A model generated the notes under the pieces. The model saw only the letters and a list, made by a program, of their open reading frames with translations. It was not told the DNA's origin and made no database searches. Below, piece after piece: positions 33,251 through 41,754 of a stretch of DNA of 53,979 bases (its first letter is position 1; every line of letters begins with the position of its first letter). The stretch comes from JAQWBS01 sp047975765 (GTDB lineage: Bacteria > Pseudomonadota > Alphaproteobacteria > RF32 > CAG-239), in NCBI GenBank assembly GCA_047975765.1, contig JBKEEF010000019.1, forward strand, positions 1 to 53,979. Direction: 5' to 3'. Made by a program: the position numbers and the translations under genes.

Positions 33251-35441
33251 TTTCTACCTCTGTATTATCGTCGGTTAAAGGGGTGTGTGCTAATTTTGTC
33301 TGTAAAATCCCTTCCAGCCATTGCAAGCCTTCCGATATGTAGGTTGGCGCTTGTATATCGTTAAAATTTGGGATATACAATAAATCCAACGCAAATTCAG
33401 CCTTCTTAAATCCACTACTGCGTATTGTGTCAAATGCACTTTGTGCGTCAGTAATGCCTTGCGCTTTTTTTATCATGCCTTTCGCATTGGCCACACCATC
33501 AAAAATAGCCTTATTTTCAAAAATCAAGCTATCTTCAAATGTGTAAGGCAACACTTCCGCGCCGCCGACCGTTATTGGTGTTTGGTATGCGATACGCAAC
33601 GCAAATGGCGTATCTTGTTTTTTATCATTGATGGATAATTCCAACAAATCGTCGATATTTACCTTTTCTGGAAACCAAGATTTCAAGGTATCGTTGTTTG
33701 TTTGCTGACCAACTCCGCGTGCCGCAGGAACTGACACCCATTTCTTCTTACCACCATCTTCAATTTCTTCCGTTGCATCCAAATCTGTAATAATAAGTGT
33801 TGGTATGCCCAAAGTCTCCATAAAAGGTTTGAGTTTATGGGCATGGCTTCCACCAATACTTAATAAACTGATATACGACTGATTTAAGCAGTTTGAGCGA
33901 CAAATAAAGTGTGGAAGTAAAATGCGTTCAGCATCGCCTTCTATCAAGATGGCCGCATCTGCAAAAAACAAATCACAATGTGTTAGTTTAATATAACGCG
34001 AAACAAATTGCTCGGTCGCCGTATCTGTTCCAAACATATTGGATAGATTTACAACAGTGCTGCTTTGCACCTCTCCGGCGGCAGGCTGAATACGCTTAAA
34101 ATACCGTAATTGCGCAAACTCACATTCATGGGTTATATGGCTTGAATGGGTTGTAATGACTAGTTGCGTCGTTAAGTTCCCAATTCTAATTTCTGGCCTA
34201 TTTGTAAGTATTTTATAGGCCTGTTTTATAAATACCTGTTGTGCTTGTGGATGTAAATGTGCTTCCGGTTCTTCTACCAACACAAGGTGTATTGGAGGAT
34301 ATTCAATACTTGTTCCCGCCGGCTGTACCGATTTTTGCTTACCGATTTTCAACCAAGAATCTCTGAACCGAATAAGCCGGAAGGCCATAAAGATAAGGTT
34401 TTGATAACCAAGGCCATTATAAGTTTCCGGCAGGAAGGAATCTTCGCATCCATCAAGTTTATATTGAAGCGCCGACCCGTGGTCTAATCCGTCCGTCGGT
34501 TTCAAATGTGGGTTTATTGCAATGTTTGGATTATAAAATCCTGGATAGCCCAAAGTACCAAGTTCGTCTAGTGCCGGCTTAAACCCTTCTGACATTGTTT
34601 CCGAAAAAGACTGCTGCGCCTTATAAATAGCGTCCAGTGCTTGAATATCCTTTTCCGTCGGGTCTTTTGATGGGTCAAGATGTTGATTATAGTATTCTGT
34701 AAGCTGTTGCGATAATTTACGTTGCTCTGCGGCTGGAATATCTGTTGCGTCATCGTTTAGTCCGCGCTGGGCGTTTATCTCGTCAATACGTATAAGTCCA
34801 GTCAAGGGATTGTCTTTTATGGGTTCACCAAGCAATTCTTGCTCTGTGTCTTTTTGGGCGGGATCTAAAACATAAAACTTAACCGAGAAATACTTTTGTA
34901 AGTTTTGCTTTTGTTTTAGAAAATCAAACATATCCTTTGGAAATAAATCAGTATCACAAGTCGCTCCTCCCGTCCGCGCCTTTGTTTTTAAGTCTTCAAT
35001 GTGACGGCGCGCTTCTTTATAATCAATATAAAGCGCTTCTATATCGTCCGGTTGATATTGCAATCGTATTCCTAAATTACCGCCAGCCCAATCAAGCGTT
35101 GGTAAAATATGGCTAACATAGTGAATATCGTCATTGCCTACTTCGAACCAAAGGTCAAGCGATGGCAAAATTTCTTTCCACAAAGATAAATCACGCACTA
35201 CTGGCGCTTCCGCTGTTTCACTTTCAAGACTAGAGCCAATTTCTTTTATTTTTGCATGGTTTGGTAAGGTAAAGTCATAGATATTGAATTTCGCTTGCGT
35301 AAGGAATTGCTTTATTGCAACCATAGCCGAAGTTTTGCCGCTATTGTTTGCTCCTATAAATACGGTCGTATCGTCCCGCAAGTCTATAAATACATTTTTG
35401 AGTTTACGAAAATTCCGTATTTTAATGTCTGCTATGCGCAT
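33240..35441 (-). CDS. gajA: OLD-family ATPase/TOPRIM nuclease, GajA-like
   Basis: 733 residues. N-terminal ABC/SMC-like ATPase: Walker A FIGANNSGKTSA (about 31-42) and Walker B LVLVEEPEAHLHPQAQQ near 390; C-terminal TOPRIM domain with AAILIEGDAERILLP (metal-binding Glu) and LIITDLDA (Asp). This is the class of overcoming-lysogenization-defect nucleases; next to a UvrD-like helicase it makes a Gabija-type pair, which nicks or degrades phage DNA when nucleotides are depleted. Larger than the prototype GajA (578), so a variant. Transcribed toward the left end of the element. Confidence 0.8.
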   Translation of the reverse strand: MRIADIKIRNFRKLKNVFIDLRDDTTVFIGANNSGKTSAMVAIKQFLTQAKFNIYDFTLPNHAKIKEIGSSLESETAEAPVVRDLSLWKEILPSLDLWFEVGNDDIHYVSHILPTLDWAGGNLGIRLQYQPDDIEALYIDYKEARRHIEDLKTKARTGGATCDTDLFPKDMFDFLKQKQNLQKYFSVKFYVLDPAQKDTEQELLGEPIKDNPLTGLIRIDEINAQRGLNDDATDIPAAEQRKLSQQLTEYYNQHLDPSKDPTEKDIQALDAIYKAQQSFSETMSEGFKPALDELGTLGYPGFYNPNIAINPHLKPTDGLDHGSALQYKLDGCEDSFLPETYNGLGYQNLIFMAFRLIRFRDSWLKIGKQKSVQPAGTSIEYPPIHLVLVEEPEAHLHPQAQQVFIKQAYKILTNRPEIRIGNLTTQLVITTHSSHITHECEFAQLRYFKRIQPAAGEVQSSTVVNLSNMFGTDTATEQFVSRYIKLTHCDLFFADAAILIEGDAERILLPHFICRSNCLNQSYISLLSIGGSHAHKLKPFMETLGIPTLIITDLDATEEIEDGGKKKWVSVPAARGVGQQTNNDTLKSWFPEKVNIDDLLELSINDKKQDTPFALRIAYQTPITVGGAEVLPYTFEDSLIFENKAIFDGVANAKGMIKKAQGITDAQSAFDTIRSSGFKKAEFALDLLYIPNFNDIQAPTYISEGLQWLEGILQTKLAHTPLTDDNTEVENAK

Positions 35442-35673
35442 TTTCCCGCCGTCCTTTTTTAGTTATCTTTCGCTGCGTCCCTGTTTAAGACAGTCTAGGT
35501 CAAGTTTAGCAAAAAATCAACAAAAACAACTTTTTGTTAGTATGTTTTTTCACTTTGTATCCCTTTGTATAGCCCCGTGCCGGCTCGTTTCCTTTCTCCT
35601 GCTCTTGCCGCGACTTTTACCGACGGCGCGTTTATTCTGAACTCGTCAACCATTATAAATAGGAGAAAACAAA
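35442..35673. other. Divergent control region of the element
   Basis: 232 bases between gajA (leftward) and the HTH gene (rightward), probably holding both promoters. AAAACAACTTTTTGTT (35523-35538) is a weak dyad. AGGAG precedes the HTH gene. I see no convincing -10/-35 pair. Confidence 0.4.
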
Positions 35674-35898
35674 ATGGAAAACCAAACAGACAAACAGCCG
35701 GATAAACTTATGACCCCGAAAGAAGTCGCGGCGTATCTTCGTGTATCCGAAGGAATGCTTTATGATTATCGTGCTATGGGTATTGGACCGAATTACATAA
35801 AGTTGGGTAAGGAAAGGCTTGTGCGCTATTGCCAGTCGGACGTTGACACATGGCTTGCAAAACAGAAGATAGAACTTGCGGAAAACAAGGAAAAATAA
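35674..35898 (+). CDS. AlpA/excisionase-like DNA-binding protein
   Basis: 74 residues, MerR-like winged helix of the excisionase/HTH_17 family: MTPKEVAAYLRVSEGMLYDY, then GIGPNYIKLGKERLVRY and VDTWLAK. Such proteins control prophage and island integrase genes or act as excisionases. It sits directly before the integrase remnant, the usual AlpA-int order. Confidence 0.85.
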   Translation: MENQTDKQPDKLMTPKEVAAYLRVSEGMLYDYRAMGIGPNYIKLGKERLVRYCQSDVDTWLAKQKIELAENKEK

Positions 35899-36009
35899 AA
35901 AATAGTACATTCGTATTTTTTAGCTGGACTTTTAATTTTTTATGTCCCAGATTGCCTGCTCAATGCTCGGAAAGCCAATAAAATAGCGGCTTGCAGCAGA
36001 AATACAAAC

Positions 36010-36355
36010 AAAAGGAGCAACGACGACTTTACAAAATTGCCAATACTTCCGCCGCAACCTTACCGATACTTATGTTCGGTCTATAAAGGCGCGGACGGAT
36101 TTACAAATAACCGATAAAGAAATCCCTGGACTACACCTGCGGTATTCCTGCCGGACGGGATTAAAAGTTTTTTATCTTTCCTATCTTATTCGCCATACGA
36201 CAAAACAACGTAATATACGCGTTGGCAGATATGGCGATTTTTCCATTAAAGATATTCGTTATCGAGCAATCAAGTTTCGGCAGATGGTTTCTGATGGTCG
36301 CGACCCTATGCAAGAACTTATTGATGAGCAAAAGCAGCGCGAAGAAGATTTGGCA
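36010..36355 (+). pseudogene. Tyrosine integrase remnant (N-terminal arm-binding domain only)
   Basis: Translating the frame that reads NLTDTYVRSIKA from about 36055 gives ITDKEIPGLHLRY, KVFYLSYLIRHTTKQRNIRVG and RYGDFSIKDIRYRA, then DGRDPMQELIDEQKQREEDL. This is the N-terminal DUF4102-type domain of P4-like integrases. No good start codon is found, and the core-binding and catalytic (R-H-R-Y) domains are missing: at about 36350 the DNA switches to the tape measure gene in another frame. This looks like a deletion junction. Confidence 0.75.
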
Positions 36356-38420
36356 AAGCGCCGAAATCGAAGTCGCAAAACTGGCGCAAGCAATCCGCGC
36401 AACCGATAAACCCAGCAAAACTTTACAGGCGAATTTCAGAAACGCCAAGAAAGAAGCCACCTTTGCCAAATCCACATATCAACAAAACCGTACGGCGTTA
36501 TCTGAAATGTCGGCAACGCTTAAAACCGCTGGCGTTGATACAAAAAACCTAACCGCAGAACAAACACGACTTGGTAAGGCGTTGGATACGCTCCGCTCCC
36601 GTCAAACGGCGCTTGCCGCGATTGAGGGGAGAAAGCAAACAAATCTTGCTAACCGCGCGGCGTATCGTTCGCAGATTATGGACGTTGTTGCGTTGGGCGG
36701 CACGCTTTATGGAATGATAAAGCCGGCGGTAGCGTTTGAAAGCGCGATGGCCGATGTTAAAAAAGTTGTGAATTTTGAAAGCCCCGAACAAATAAGGGAA
36801 ATGGAAAATGACATTAAAAATATGTCAAAGGCCATTCCTTTATCACTAGACGGATTGGCGGCAATCGTCGCGGCTGGCGGACAACTGGGTATTCCACGCC
36901 AACACCTTGCGGGATTTGCAGAAACTGCGGCCAAAATGTCGGTGGCTATGAATATGACTGCGGACGAAGCCGGCCAAGCGATGGCGAAAATGTCCAACGT
37001 CTTAAATACACCCATTGATGAGATGGGTAAAGTGGGCGACATCATTAACCATCTTTCTAACAATATGGCAGCAACCGGGCCGGAAATCGTTGAAGTAGCT
37101 TTGCGCGCCGGTTCGATGGGTAAGTCTTTTGGTTTAGCCAACAACGAAATCGCCGCACTTGGCGCAACCTTTGTATCGCTGGGTAAAAGCCCCGAAATCG
37201 CAGGCACGGCAATCAATATGATGGCAAGTCGCTTGAAACTATTACCTACCAAAGGGAAAGAAGGCGTAAAAGTTATGCGCCAGCTTGGCATTTCAATGAA
37301 GGATTACACAAAACTCATTGAAAACGAACAAGGTCAAGAAGCATTGCTGATGGTACTGGAAGGCTTGCAAAAAGTCCAAGGTGTCAAACGAGCCGAGATT
37401 ATGAACAAACTCTTTGGCGAAAACGCCCAGCGCCATGTGAACTCGCTTGTTGAAGGATTAGATAAATATAAAGAAAACATAAAAATGGTTGCGGACGAAA
37501 CTGGGTACGCCGGCTCTATGCAAAAAGAGTTTGCCGCGCGCTCTGCTACAACCGAAAACAATATTCAGCTTTTGAAAAACCAAATGGCGGTATTGGCAAC
37601 GAATGTTGGCAGTACGCTATTGCCGGCTATAAACTCTGTTGTAGGTATCTTTGGCAAGACCGCCGGCACGCTGGCCGACTTTGCAGAAAAACACCCGACA
37701 CTGATTAAGTATATCGGCTTGGCGGTTGCTGGCATGGCTTCCATGAAAATAGCAACTTTTGGACTGGGATATGGTTTTACATTCTTAAAGGGCGGCGTGT
37801 TATCCATTATGGGTATCTTCACACAGGCACGGACAGTGTTTTCATTGCTCCGACTCGGGATTGGTGGGCTGATACCCATTATCAAAGCCGTTGGCATGGC
37901 TTTTTTAACTAACCCGATTGGCTTGGTTATCACAGCGATTGCCGCTGGTGCATTTTTGGTTATCAAATATTGGAAACCTATTAGCGCGTTTTTCAAAAAC
38001 CTATTTGCGCCGGTGGTTGCCGTATTCAAGCAAGTATGGTCTTGGGTATCCGGCCTTTGGGAAAAAGCCCAAAACATATTCCAAGGAATAAAGGAATGGG
38101 TCAAGGATAGCTGGGTCGGTAAAGCGTGGAATTGGGCATTTGGGGGTGACGATGAAAAGGATGATAAAAAGCCCGCGCCACCAAAACTTGGTGAAAGCGT
38201 GTCCGAAGACTTTTCAGCGTCCAGTTCAAATGTGATGGAATTGCCACCTTCGTCAGTATCAACCAGCACAAGCCAGTCTAGCGTTTCCATCAATGCGCCC
38301 ATCACCATAAACACAAGCCCAGGCATGAGCGCAGAAGAAGTGGCCAAGCAAGTATCAAAGGAGCTGAACGCACGCGAACAAACAGCCGCACGCCGGCAAC
38401 GAGGTGTGAATTATGATTAA
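36222..38420 (+). CDS. Phage tail tape measure protein, 5'-truncated
   Basis: 732-codon ORF, but the first ~43 codons are integrase DNA read out of frame, so the real sequence begins near 36350. From there a P2-like tape measure: coiled-coil start (AIRATDKPSKTLQANFRNAKKEA; GVDTKNLTAEQTRLGKAL), conserved block AFESAMADVKKVVNF, GQLGIPRQHLAGFAETAAKMS and GEEEV-less tail segments, then hydrophobic helices (LAVAGMASM; GLVITAIAAGAFLVI) and a C-terminal Ser-rich part. It sets tail length in myophages. Start codon uncertain; possibly not expressed. Confidence 0.8.
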   Translation: MADMAIFPLKIFVIEQSSFGRWFLMVATLCKNLLMSKSSAKKIWQSAEIEVAKLAQAIRATDKPSKTLQANFRNAKKEATFAKSTYQQNRTALSEMSATLKTAGVDTKNLTAEQTRLGKALDTLRSRQTALAAIEGRKQTNLANRAAYRSQIMDVVALGGTLYGMIKPAVAFESAMADVKKVVNFESPEQIREMENDIKNMSKAIPLSLDGLAAIVAAGGQLGIPRQHLAGFAETAAKMSVAMNMTADEAGQAMAKMSNVLNTPIDEMGKVGDIINHLSNNMAATGPEIVEVALRAGSMGKSFGLANNEIAALGATFVSLGKSPEIAGTAINMMASRLKLLPTKGKEGVKVMRQLGISMKDYTKLIENEQGQEALLMVLEGLQKVQGVKRAEIMNKLFGENAQRHVNSLVEGLDKYKENIKMVADETGYAGSMQKEFAARSATTENNIQLLKNQMAVLATNVGSTLLPAINSVVGIFGKTAGTLADFAEKHPTLIKYIGLAVAGMASMKIATFGLGYGFTFLKGGVLSIMGIFTQARTVFSLLRLGIGGLIPIIKAVGMAFLTNPIGLVITAIAAGAFLVIKYWKPISAFFKNLFAPVVAVFKQVWSWVSGLWEKAQNIFQGIKEWVKDSWVGKAWNWAFGGDDEKDDKKPAPPKLGESVSEDFSASSSNVMELPPSSVSTSTSQSSVSINAPITINTSPGMSAEEVAKQVSKELNAREQTAARRQRGVNYD

Positions 38421-38426
38421 GCCTTA

Positions 38427-38732
38427 TTAGAGAATATCAAAAATACCAAGTTTTTCTATTTTGATTTCTGTTTTTGTTTTTTCAGAAAGCATTACAACAC
38501 ATTTTTTAATGGAGTCTTTTAATCTTTTTTGAGCGTCCCATTTACAATCGTCCTCCTCTTTACCGTAACCGTTTACGTCGGCAGTAAAAAGCGGTCGTGG
38601 AAAATATGACTTATCTTCTTCTTTTGCAAGGCCAGTACTTACAAAAAAATCGTTAAGCCTGTCTTGTAAATCAGAAACCTTTATATAGAACAAGAAAGTA
38701 AAAGTATCTTCATATTCTTCATTATCTACCAT
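38427..38732 (-). CDS. Antisense cargo (moron) gene between tail genes, unknown function
   Basis: 101 residues from the ATG at 38732 (MVDNEEYEDTFTF), chosen because AAGGAG lies seven bases before it; longer forms lack such a site. Acidic and soluble. Contains DDCKWDAQKRLKDSIKKCVV. It sits on the opposite strand between the tape measure and gpU genes, which are otherwise contiguous in P2-like phages, so it is an inserted passenger. More AT-rich than the tail genes around it. Not recognised. Confidence 0.65.
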   Translation of the reverse strand: MVDNEEYEDTFTFLFYIKVSDLQDRLNDFFVSTGLAKEEDKSYFPRPLFTADVNGYGKEEDDCKWDAQKRLKDSIKKCVVMLSEKTKTEIKIEKLGIFDIL

Positions 38733-38773
38733 AGCAATCTCCTTTTTAACAAATGATACAAGGATATAAAAAG

Positions 38774-39283
38774 ATGACAAGCGTAAATTCGATTGGCAGT
38801 TTATCAAAAGCAGCCGGCGGCAAGTTAAACCTTAATGCCATGCTGGGTGTAAATATGATGATGATACTTGGCGCATATCGGTTTTGTATCGGAAACGCCG
38901 CATATCAAAGTCTTGCCCGCTCGACCGAATACAAGTGGGAAGAACAAAAACGCTTGCTGGGCGAGCCGGCTATGCAGTTCATGGGTACGGGTGCGGAAAC
39001 AATTTCACTGGAAGGTGTCGTTTATCCACAGTTCAAAGGTGGATTGCGGCAAGTTGCCCTTATGCGTGCCGAAGCAGGTTTTGGTATCCCACTTATGCTA
39101 ATTTCCGGAAACGGTGCGGCATTCGGGCGCTGGTGTATAACCAACGTCAACGAAACTCAAACATTCTTCTTAAAAGACGGTACGGCGCGCAAGATTGCCT
39201 TTTCGCTAACCCTTAAAAAATATGGCGAAGAAAAGCAAGTCGGCGCGCTTGGTATCGTTAGGCAGCTATTGGGGGCGCTATGA
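38774..39283 (+). CDS. Phage tail completion protein gpU-like
   Basis: 169 residues from the ATG at 38774 (MTSVNSIGS), behind AAGGATA. Core features LGAYRFCIGNAAYQSLARS, WEEQKRLLGEPAMQFMGTG, ETISLEGVVYPQFKGG and the Arg-rich end match the P2 gpU family, tail terminators in contractile phages. Stop overlaps gpX start. Confidence 0.85.
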   Translation: MTSVNSIGSLSKAAGGKLNLNAMLGVNMMMILGAYRFCIGNAAYQSLARSTEYKWEEQKRLLGEPAMQFMGTGAETISLEGVVYPQFKGGLRQVALMRAEAGFGIPLMLISGNGAAFGRWCITNVNETQTFFLKDGTARKIAFSLTLKKYGEEKQVGALGIVRQLLGAL

Positions 39284-39483
39284 TTTACATATCCAAAGAT
39301 GGGGAAACGCTGGACTTTATCTGCTGGGTTCATTATGGCTGCACGGCGGGCGTTTTAGAAAAAGTGCTGGAAGCTAACCGTCATTTGGCGGAAGCCGGTG
39401 CGGTATTATCCGCCGGCATACGCATAACACTGCCGACCATAGACGAGCCTAAATCAAACCAAAAAATCAAATTATGGCAATAA
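39280..39483 (+). CDS. Phage tail protein X
   Basis: 67 residues, LysM-like fold of P2 gpX: YISKDGETLDFICWVHYG, then VLEANRHLAEAGAVLSAG and ITLPTI. ATGA overlap with gpU indicates coupling. Four bases before gpD. Confidence 0.88.
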   Translation: MIYISKDGETLDFICWVHYGCTAGVLEKVLEANRHLAEAGAVLSAGIRITLPTIDEPKSNQKIKLWQ

Positions 39484-39486
39484 GAT

Positions 39487-40440
39487 ATGCAACCAAACTT
39501 CAAGATACTTGCGGACAAGACGGATATTACCGGCCTGCTGAATAGGCGACTGTTGTCGTTATCTATCACGGACGAAATAGGTTTAGTGAGCGATATGCTG
39601 ACGCTGGAATTGGACGACCGCGACGCAGAATTAGAAGCCTTCCTTGGATACGAAGAACTTTACTCGATGGGAAAATTTATCGTGGACGAAGCGGAAATCA
39701 AAAGCCCACCGGAAACGATGTCTATTACCGGACGAACCAGCAATTCAAGTTTTCGGGATATGGGAGCGTTCAAATCGCCGTGCTCGTATTCATGGGAAGA
39801 ATACACCTTGTTAGGTATCGTGCAAACGATTGCCAAACGATACGGCTTAAAAGAAAGTGTTGCCGATGGATATAAAAAAATCCTTGTAAAACACATTGAC
39901 CAGACAGACGAAAGCGATTGCGCCTTTATTCAGCGGCTTGCAACCGATTATGGCGCAAGTGTCAAAATTGCCGGCGGGTTATTGCTATTCATAGAACCGT
40001 TATCGGGTAAATTTCCGGACGGCACGCCTATGCCGGCAATCCCAATCGCGGTTGCCGATATTATCGGATACCAAATGCGACTGGCCGAGCGGGGTAAATA
40101 CGAAAAGGTTATCGCCAAATATTACGATTTTGATGGAGCAGAAGAAAACCAAGTATCTGTTGGTGCTGGGAATCCTGCCTTTACTTTAAGAGATACCTTC
40201 ACAAATGCGTCGCAAGCAAAACTGCGCGCCACCGCCAAAATGAATGAAATTACCGCTGGAACAAAAACGCTATCACTGGATTTAATTGGAAATCCATTGA
40301 TAAGCGCCGAAAGCGTTATTGAAATGCCAGCCAGTCTTAGGGCGGAAGTCACCGGTCGCTGGGTTGTGCAATCCGTGCGTCATACACTAACCGCCAGCGG
40401 ATACAAAACCAATTTAAAAGCCACAAAACCGAAAGGATAG
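39487..40440 (+). CDS. Phage late control / tail protein D
   Basis: 317 residues, gpD family (baseplate hub-like, related to VgrG gp27). Start PNFKILADKTDITGLLNRRL, DEIGLVSDMLTLELDDRD, YEELYSMGKFIVDEAEI, and DESDCAFIQRLATDYGA (hub fold) are family signatures. Full length. Follows gpX by three bases in the same operon. Confidence 0.9.
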   Translation: MQPNFKILADKTDITGLLNRRLLSLSITDEIGLVSDMLTLELDDRDAELEAFLGYEELYSMGKFIVDEAEIKSPPETMSITGRTSNSSFRDMGAFKSPCSYSWEEYTLLGIVQTIAKRYGLKESVADGYKKILVKHIDQTDESDCAFIQRLATDYGASVKIAGGLLLFIEPLSGKFPDGTPMPAIPIAVADIIGYQMRLAERGKYEKVIAKYYDFDGAEENQVSVGAGNPAFTLRDTFTNASQAKLRATAKMNEITAGTKTLSLDLIGNPLISAESVIEMPASLRAEVTGRWVVQSVRHTLTASGYKTNLKATKPKG

Positions 40441-40445
40441 AAAAA

Positions 40446-40688
40446 ATGACAGACTCAAGCAAAGACGGAATGTGCGTACATTTAGGAAGCACAATACTTT
40501 ATTGCCTTATTGCGGCGCTTATTGGATTCGTTATACGAGCGGAATCTAAAAGCCAATCCGTTGAGGTACGCATAGCACAACTGGAACGACGAACCGATAC
40601 GCTGGAAACGGATTTGAAAGCTATTAAAGAATCCCTTTACGAAATAAAGGGCGATGTAAAACTTTTGATTAAAGGAACGCAAAGATGA
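40446..40688 (+). CDS. Small phage membrane protein with coiled coil
   Basis: 80 residues: one transmembrane helix (GSTILYCLIAALIGFVI) and a heptad coiled coil (VEVRIAQLERRTDTLETDL). The layout resembles XhlA-like holin partners. Overlaps the next gene by four bases. Confidence 0.65.
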   Translation: MTDSSKDGMCVHLGSTILYCLIAALIGFVIRAESKSQSVEVRIAQLERRTDTLETDLKAIKESLYEIKGDVKLLIKGTQR

Positions 40689-40897
40689 AAAGAATTTTGA
40701 ACTATCTTGCCCGCCTTTTTAGCGATAGAACGGGCGACCCGTCGGCAAAGCGCTATGCCTGCGCCTTATTTGCGATTACTGCGATTGTTCTAGCCGCCTG
40801 TGGCTACGAGGTTGAAATCGTCGGGATATTCATGGCAGCCGCACTTGGCGAAAATATAACCAGTGTTTTTGAAAAAGGAGAGAACGATGACAAATAA
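40685..40897 (+). CDS. Holin-like protein
   Basis: 70 residues with two hydrophobic segments (YACALFAITAIVLAAC; VEIVGIFMAAALG) and charged ends, placed immediately before an endolysin gene and overlapping it by 11 bases. Holin role is inferred from position and topology. Confidence 0.6.
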   Translation: MKRILNYLARLFSDRTGDPSAKRYACALFAITAIVLAACGYEVEIVGIFMAAALGENITSVFEKGENDDK

Positions 40898-41297
40898 AAA
40901 AATCCCACGCGGGATACGAAACAATAATCCAGGCAATATACGATATAATGGAATAGCTTGGAAAGGACTGGAAACGCCCCCGACAGATGGGGCGTTTTGC
41001 ATATTTACGCACCCCGAGTTTGGACTTCGGGCGCTGGCTAAACTCTTGCGCAATTATAACCGATACTACGGCATACGAACAATAAAGAGCATTATCAACC
41101 GTTTTGCACCGGATACAGAGAATAATACAACGGCCTATATTCAATCAGTTTGTAAGGCAACCGGCTTTACAGATTGCCAGCAACTGGACTTGGAATCTGA
41201 AAAAGTATTGTTGCCCTTAATAAAGGCGATTATAAAGCATGAAAACGGCCAGCAACCTTATTCCGATCAGCAAATTTTAGAGGGCATAAAATGTTAG
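40887..41297 (+). CDS. Phage endolysin-like protein
   Basis: 136 residues from the ATG at 40887 (MTNKKIPRG), with GGAGAG before it. The start PRGIRNNNPGNIRYNG and the later TDGAFCIFTHPEFGLRALA are typical of the structural-protein/lysozyme-like family used as endolysins in P2-like phages. Catalytic residues not assigned. Confidence 0.75.
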   Translation: MTNKKIPRGIRNNNPGNIRYNGIAWKGLETPPTDGAFCIFTHPEFGLRALAKLLRNYNRYYGIRTIKSIINRFAPDTENNTTAYIQSVCKATGFTDCQQLDLESEKVLLPLIKAIIKHENGQQPYSDQQILEGIKC

Positions 41298-41512
41298 AGA
41301 AATTGAAAAAAGTTTGGAATGACTTTCGTTTGGCAATTATAGCCGGCACGTTGGCGCTGGTTTATTTTTTTGGTAGAAAAAGAGGAAAAGAAAATGAAAA
41401 AGCATCGCAAAATAAGAAAGTTTTGGAGAACATGGCACGGGCTAATAAAGCTCGCAGTGGGCTTAACAATCCTGATACTACTCGCAAGTTGCACGACAAA
41501 TATAAGCGGTGA
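41291..41512 (+). CDS. Inner-membrane spanin (Rz-like)
   Basis: 73 residues: N-terminal transmembrane segment (LAIIAGTLALVYFFG) then a charged helical part (KRGKENEKASQNKKVLENMARANKA). Its 3' part overlaps the lipoprotein gene at 41394 in another frame, the Rz/Rz1 nested arrangement. Function by context and architecture. Confidence 0.65.
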   Translation: MLEKLKKVWNDFRLAIIAGTLALVYFFGRKRGKENEKASQNKKVLENMARANKARSGLNNPDTTRKLHDKYKR

Positions 41513-41624
41513 TTATTGTTTATTGTATCGTCCTATATACGCAGATTATGAAAATGATACCGCCGAAACAATCAGGCAAATAGACGATAACAATGTCGTT
41601 TATGATACCCTTTGTGAGCCATGA
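41394..41624 (+). CDS. Outer-membrane spanin lipoprotein (Rz1-like), overlapping frame
   Basis: 76 residues from the ATG at 41394 (MKKHRKIRKFWRTWHGLIK), with GAGGAAAAG before it. Hydrophobic segment and lipobox LLASC at the end of the signal, then a short mature part. It overlaps the Rz-like gene by 119 bases in a different frame, as o-spanins do. The longer 41370 start has no ribosome-binding sequence. Confidence 0.65.
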   Translation: MKKHRKIRKFWRTWHGLIKLAVGLTILILLASCTTNISGDYCLLYRPIYADYENDTAETIRQIDDNNVVYDTLCEP

Positions 41625-41646
41625 AAAAAGCCCCAAAAGGGGCTTT
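41624..41646. terminator. Terminator of element tRNA-Met and of the lysis operon
   Basis: AAAGCCCC-AAAA-GGGGCTTT with six A on the left, so read leftward it ends in six T right after the tRNA; also follows the spanin gene. Confidence 0.85.
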
Positions 41647-41652
41647 GAATTT

Positions 41653-41729
41653 TGGTAGCGGGAGAGGGATTTGAACCCCCGACACGCGGATTATGATTCC
41701 GCTGCTCTAACCAACTGAGCTATCCCGCC
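41653..41729 (-). tRNA. tRNA-Met (CAT), complete, carried by the element
   Basis: 77 nucleotides with encoded CCA. Acceptor GGCGGGA / TCCCGCT (G1-U72), D-arm GCTCAGTTGGTTAGAGC, anticodon arm GCGGA-ATCATAA-TCCGC, T-arm GGGGGTTCAAATCCCTC. No C1-A72 mismatch and no three G-C pairs in the anticodon stem, so elongator rather than initiator. It differs from the split copy in acceptor and anticodon stems. TTTACA-N17-TAGACA upstream may be its promoter. Confidence 0.93.
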
Positions 41730-41754
41730 ATAACTTTTTCTCTATGTCTATCCC

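Noticed and set aside
35653..35910. 85-codon minus-strand ORF over the HTH gene
   Set aside because: Shadow of the AlpA-like gene, which has a clear domain and ribosome-binding site.
36222..41624. A tailocin (phage-tail bacteriocin) reading of the tail plus lysis genes
   Set aside because: Sheath, tube, baseplate and fibre genes are all missing and the tape measure is truncated, so no particle could form.
41653..41729. Initiator tRNA or lysidine-type tRNA-Ile for the CAT anticodon
   Set aside because: No C1-A72 mismatch and no three G-C pairs in the anticodon stem as in initiators; the ATCATAA loop and stems look like elongator tRNA-Met. Ile2 cannot be fully excluded by eye.
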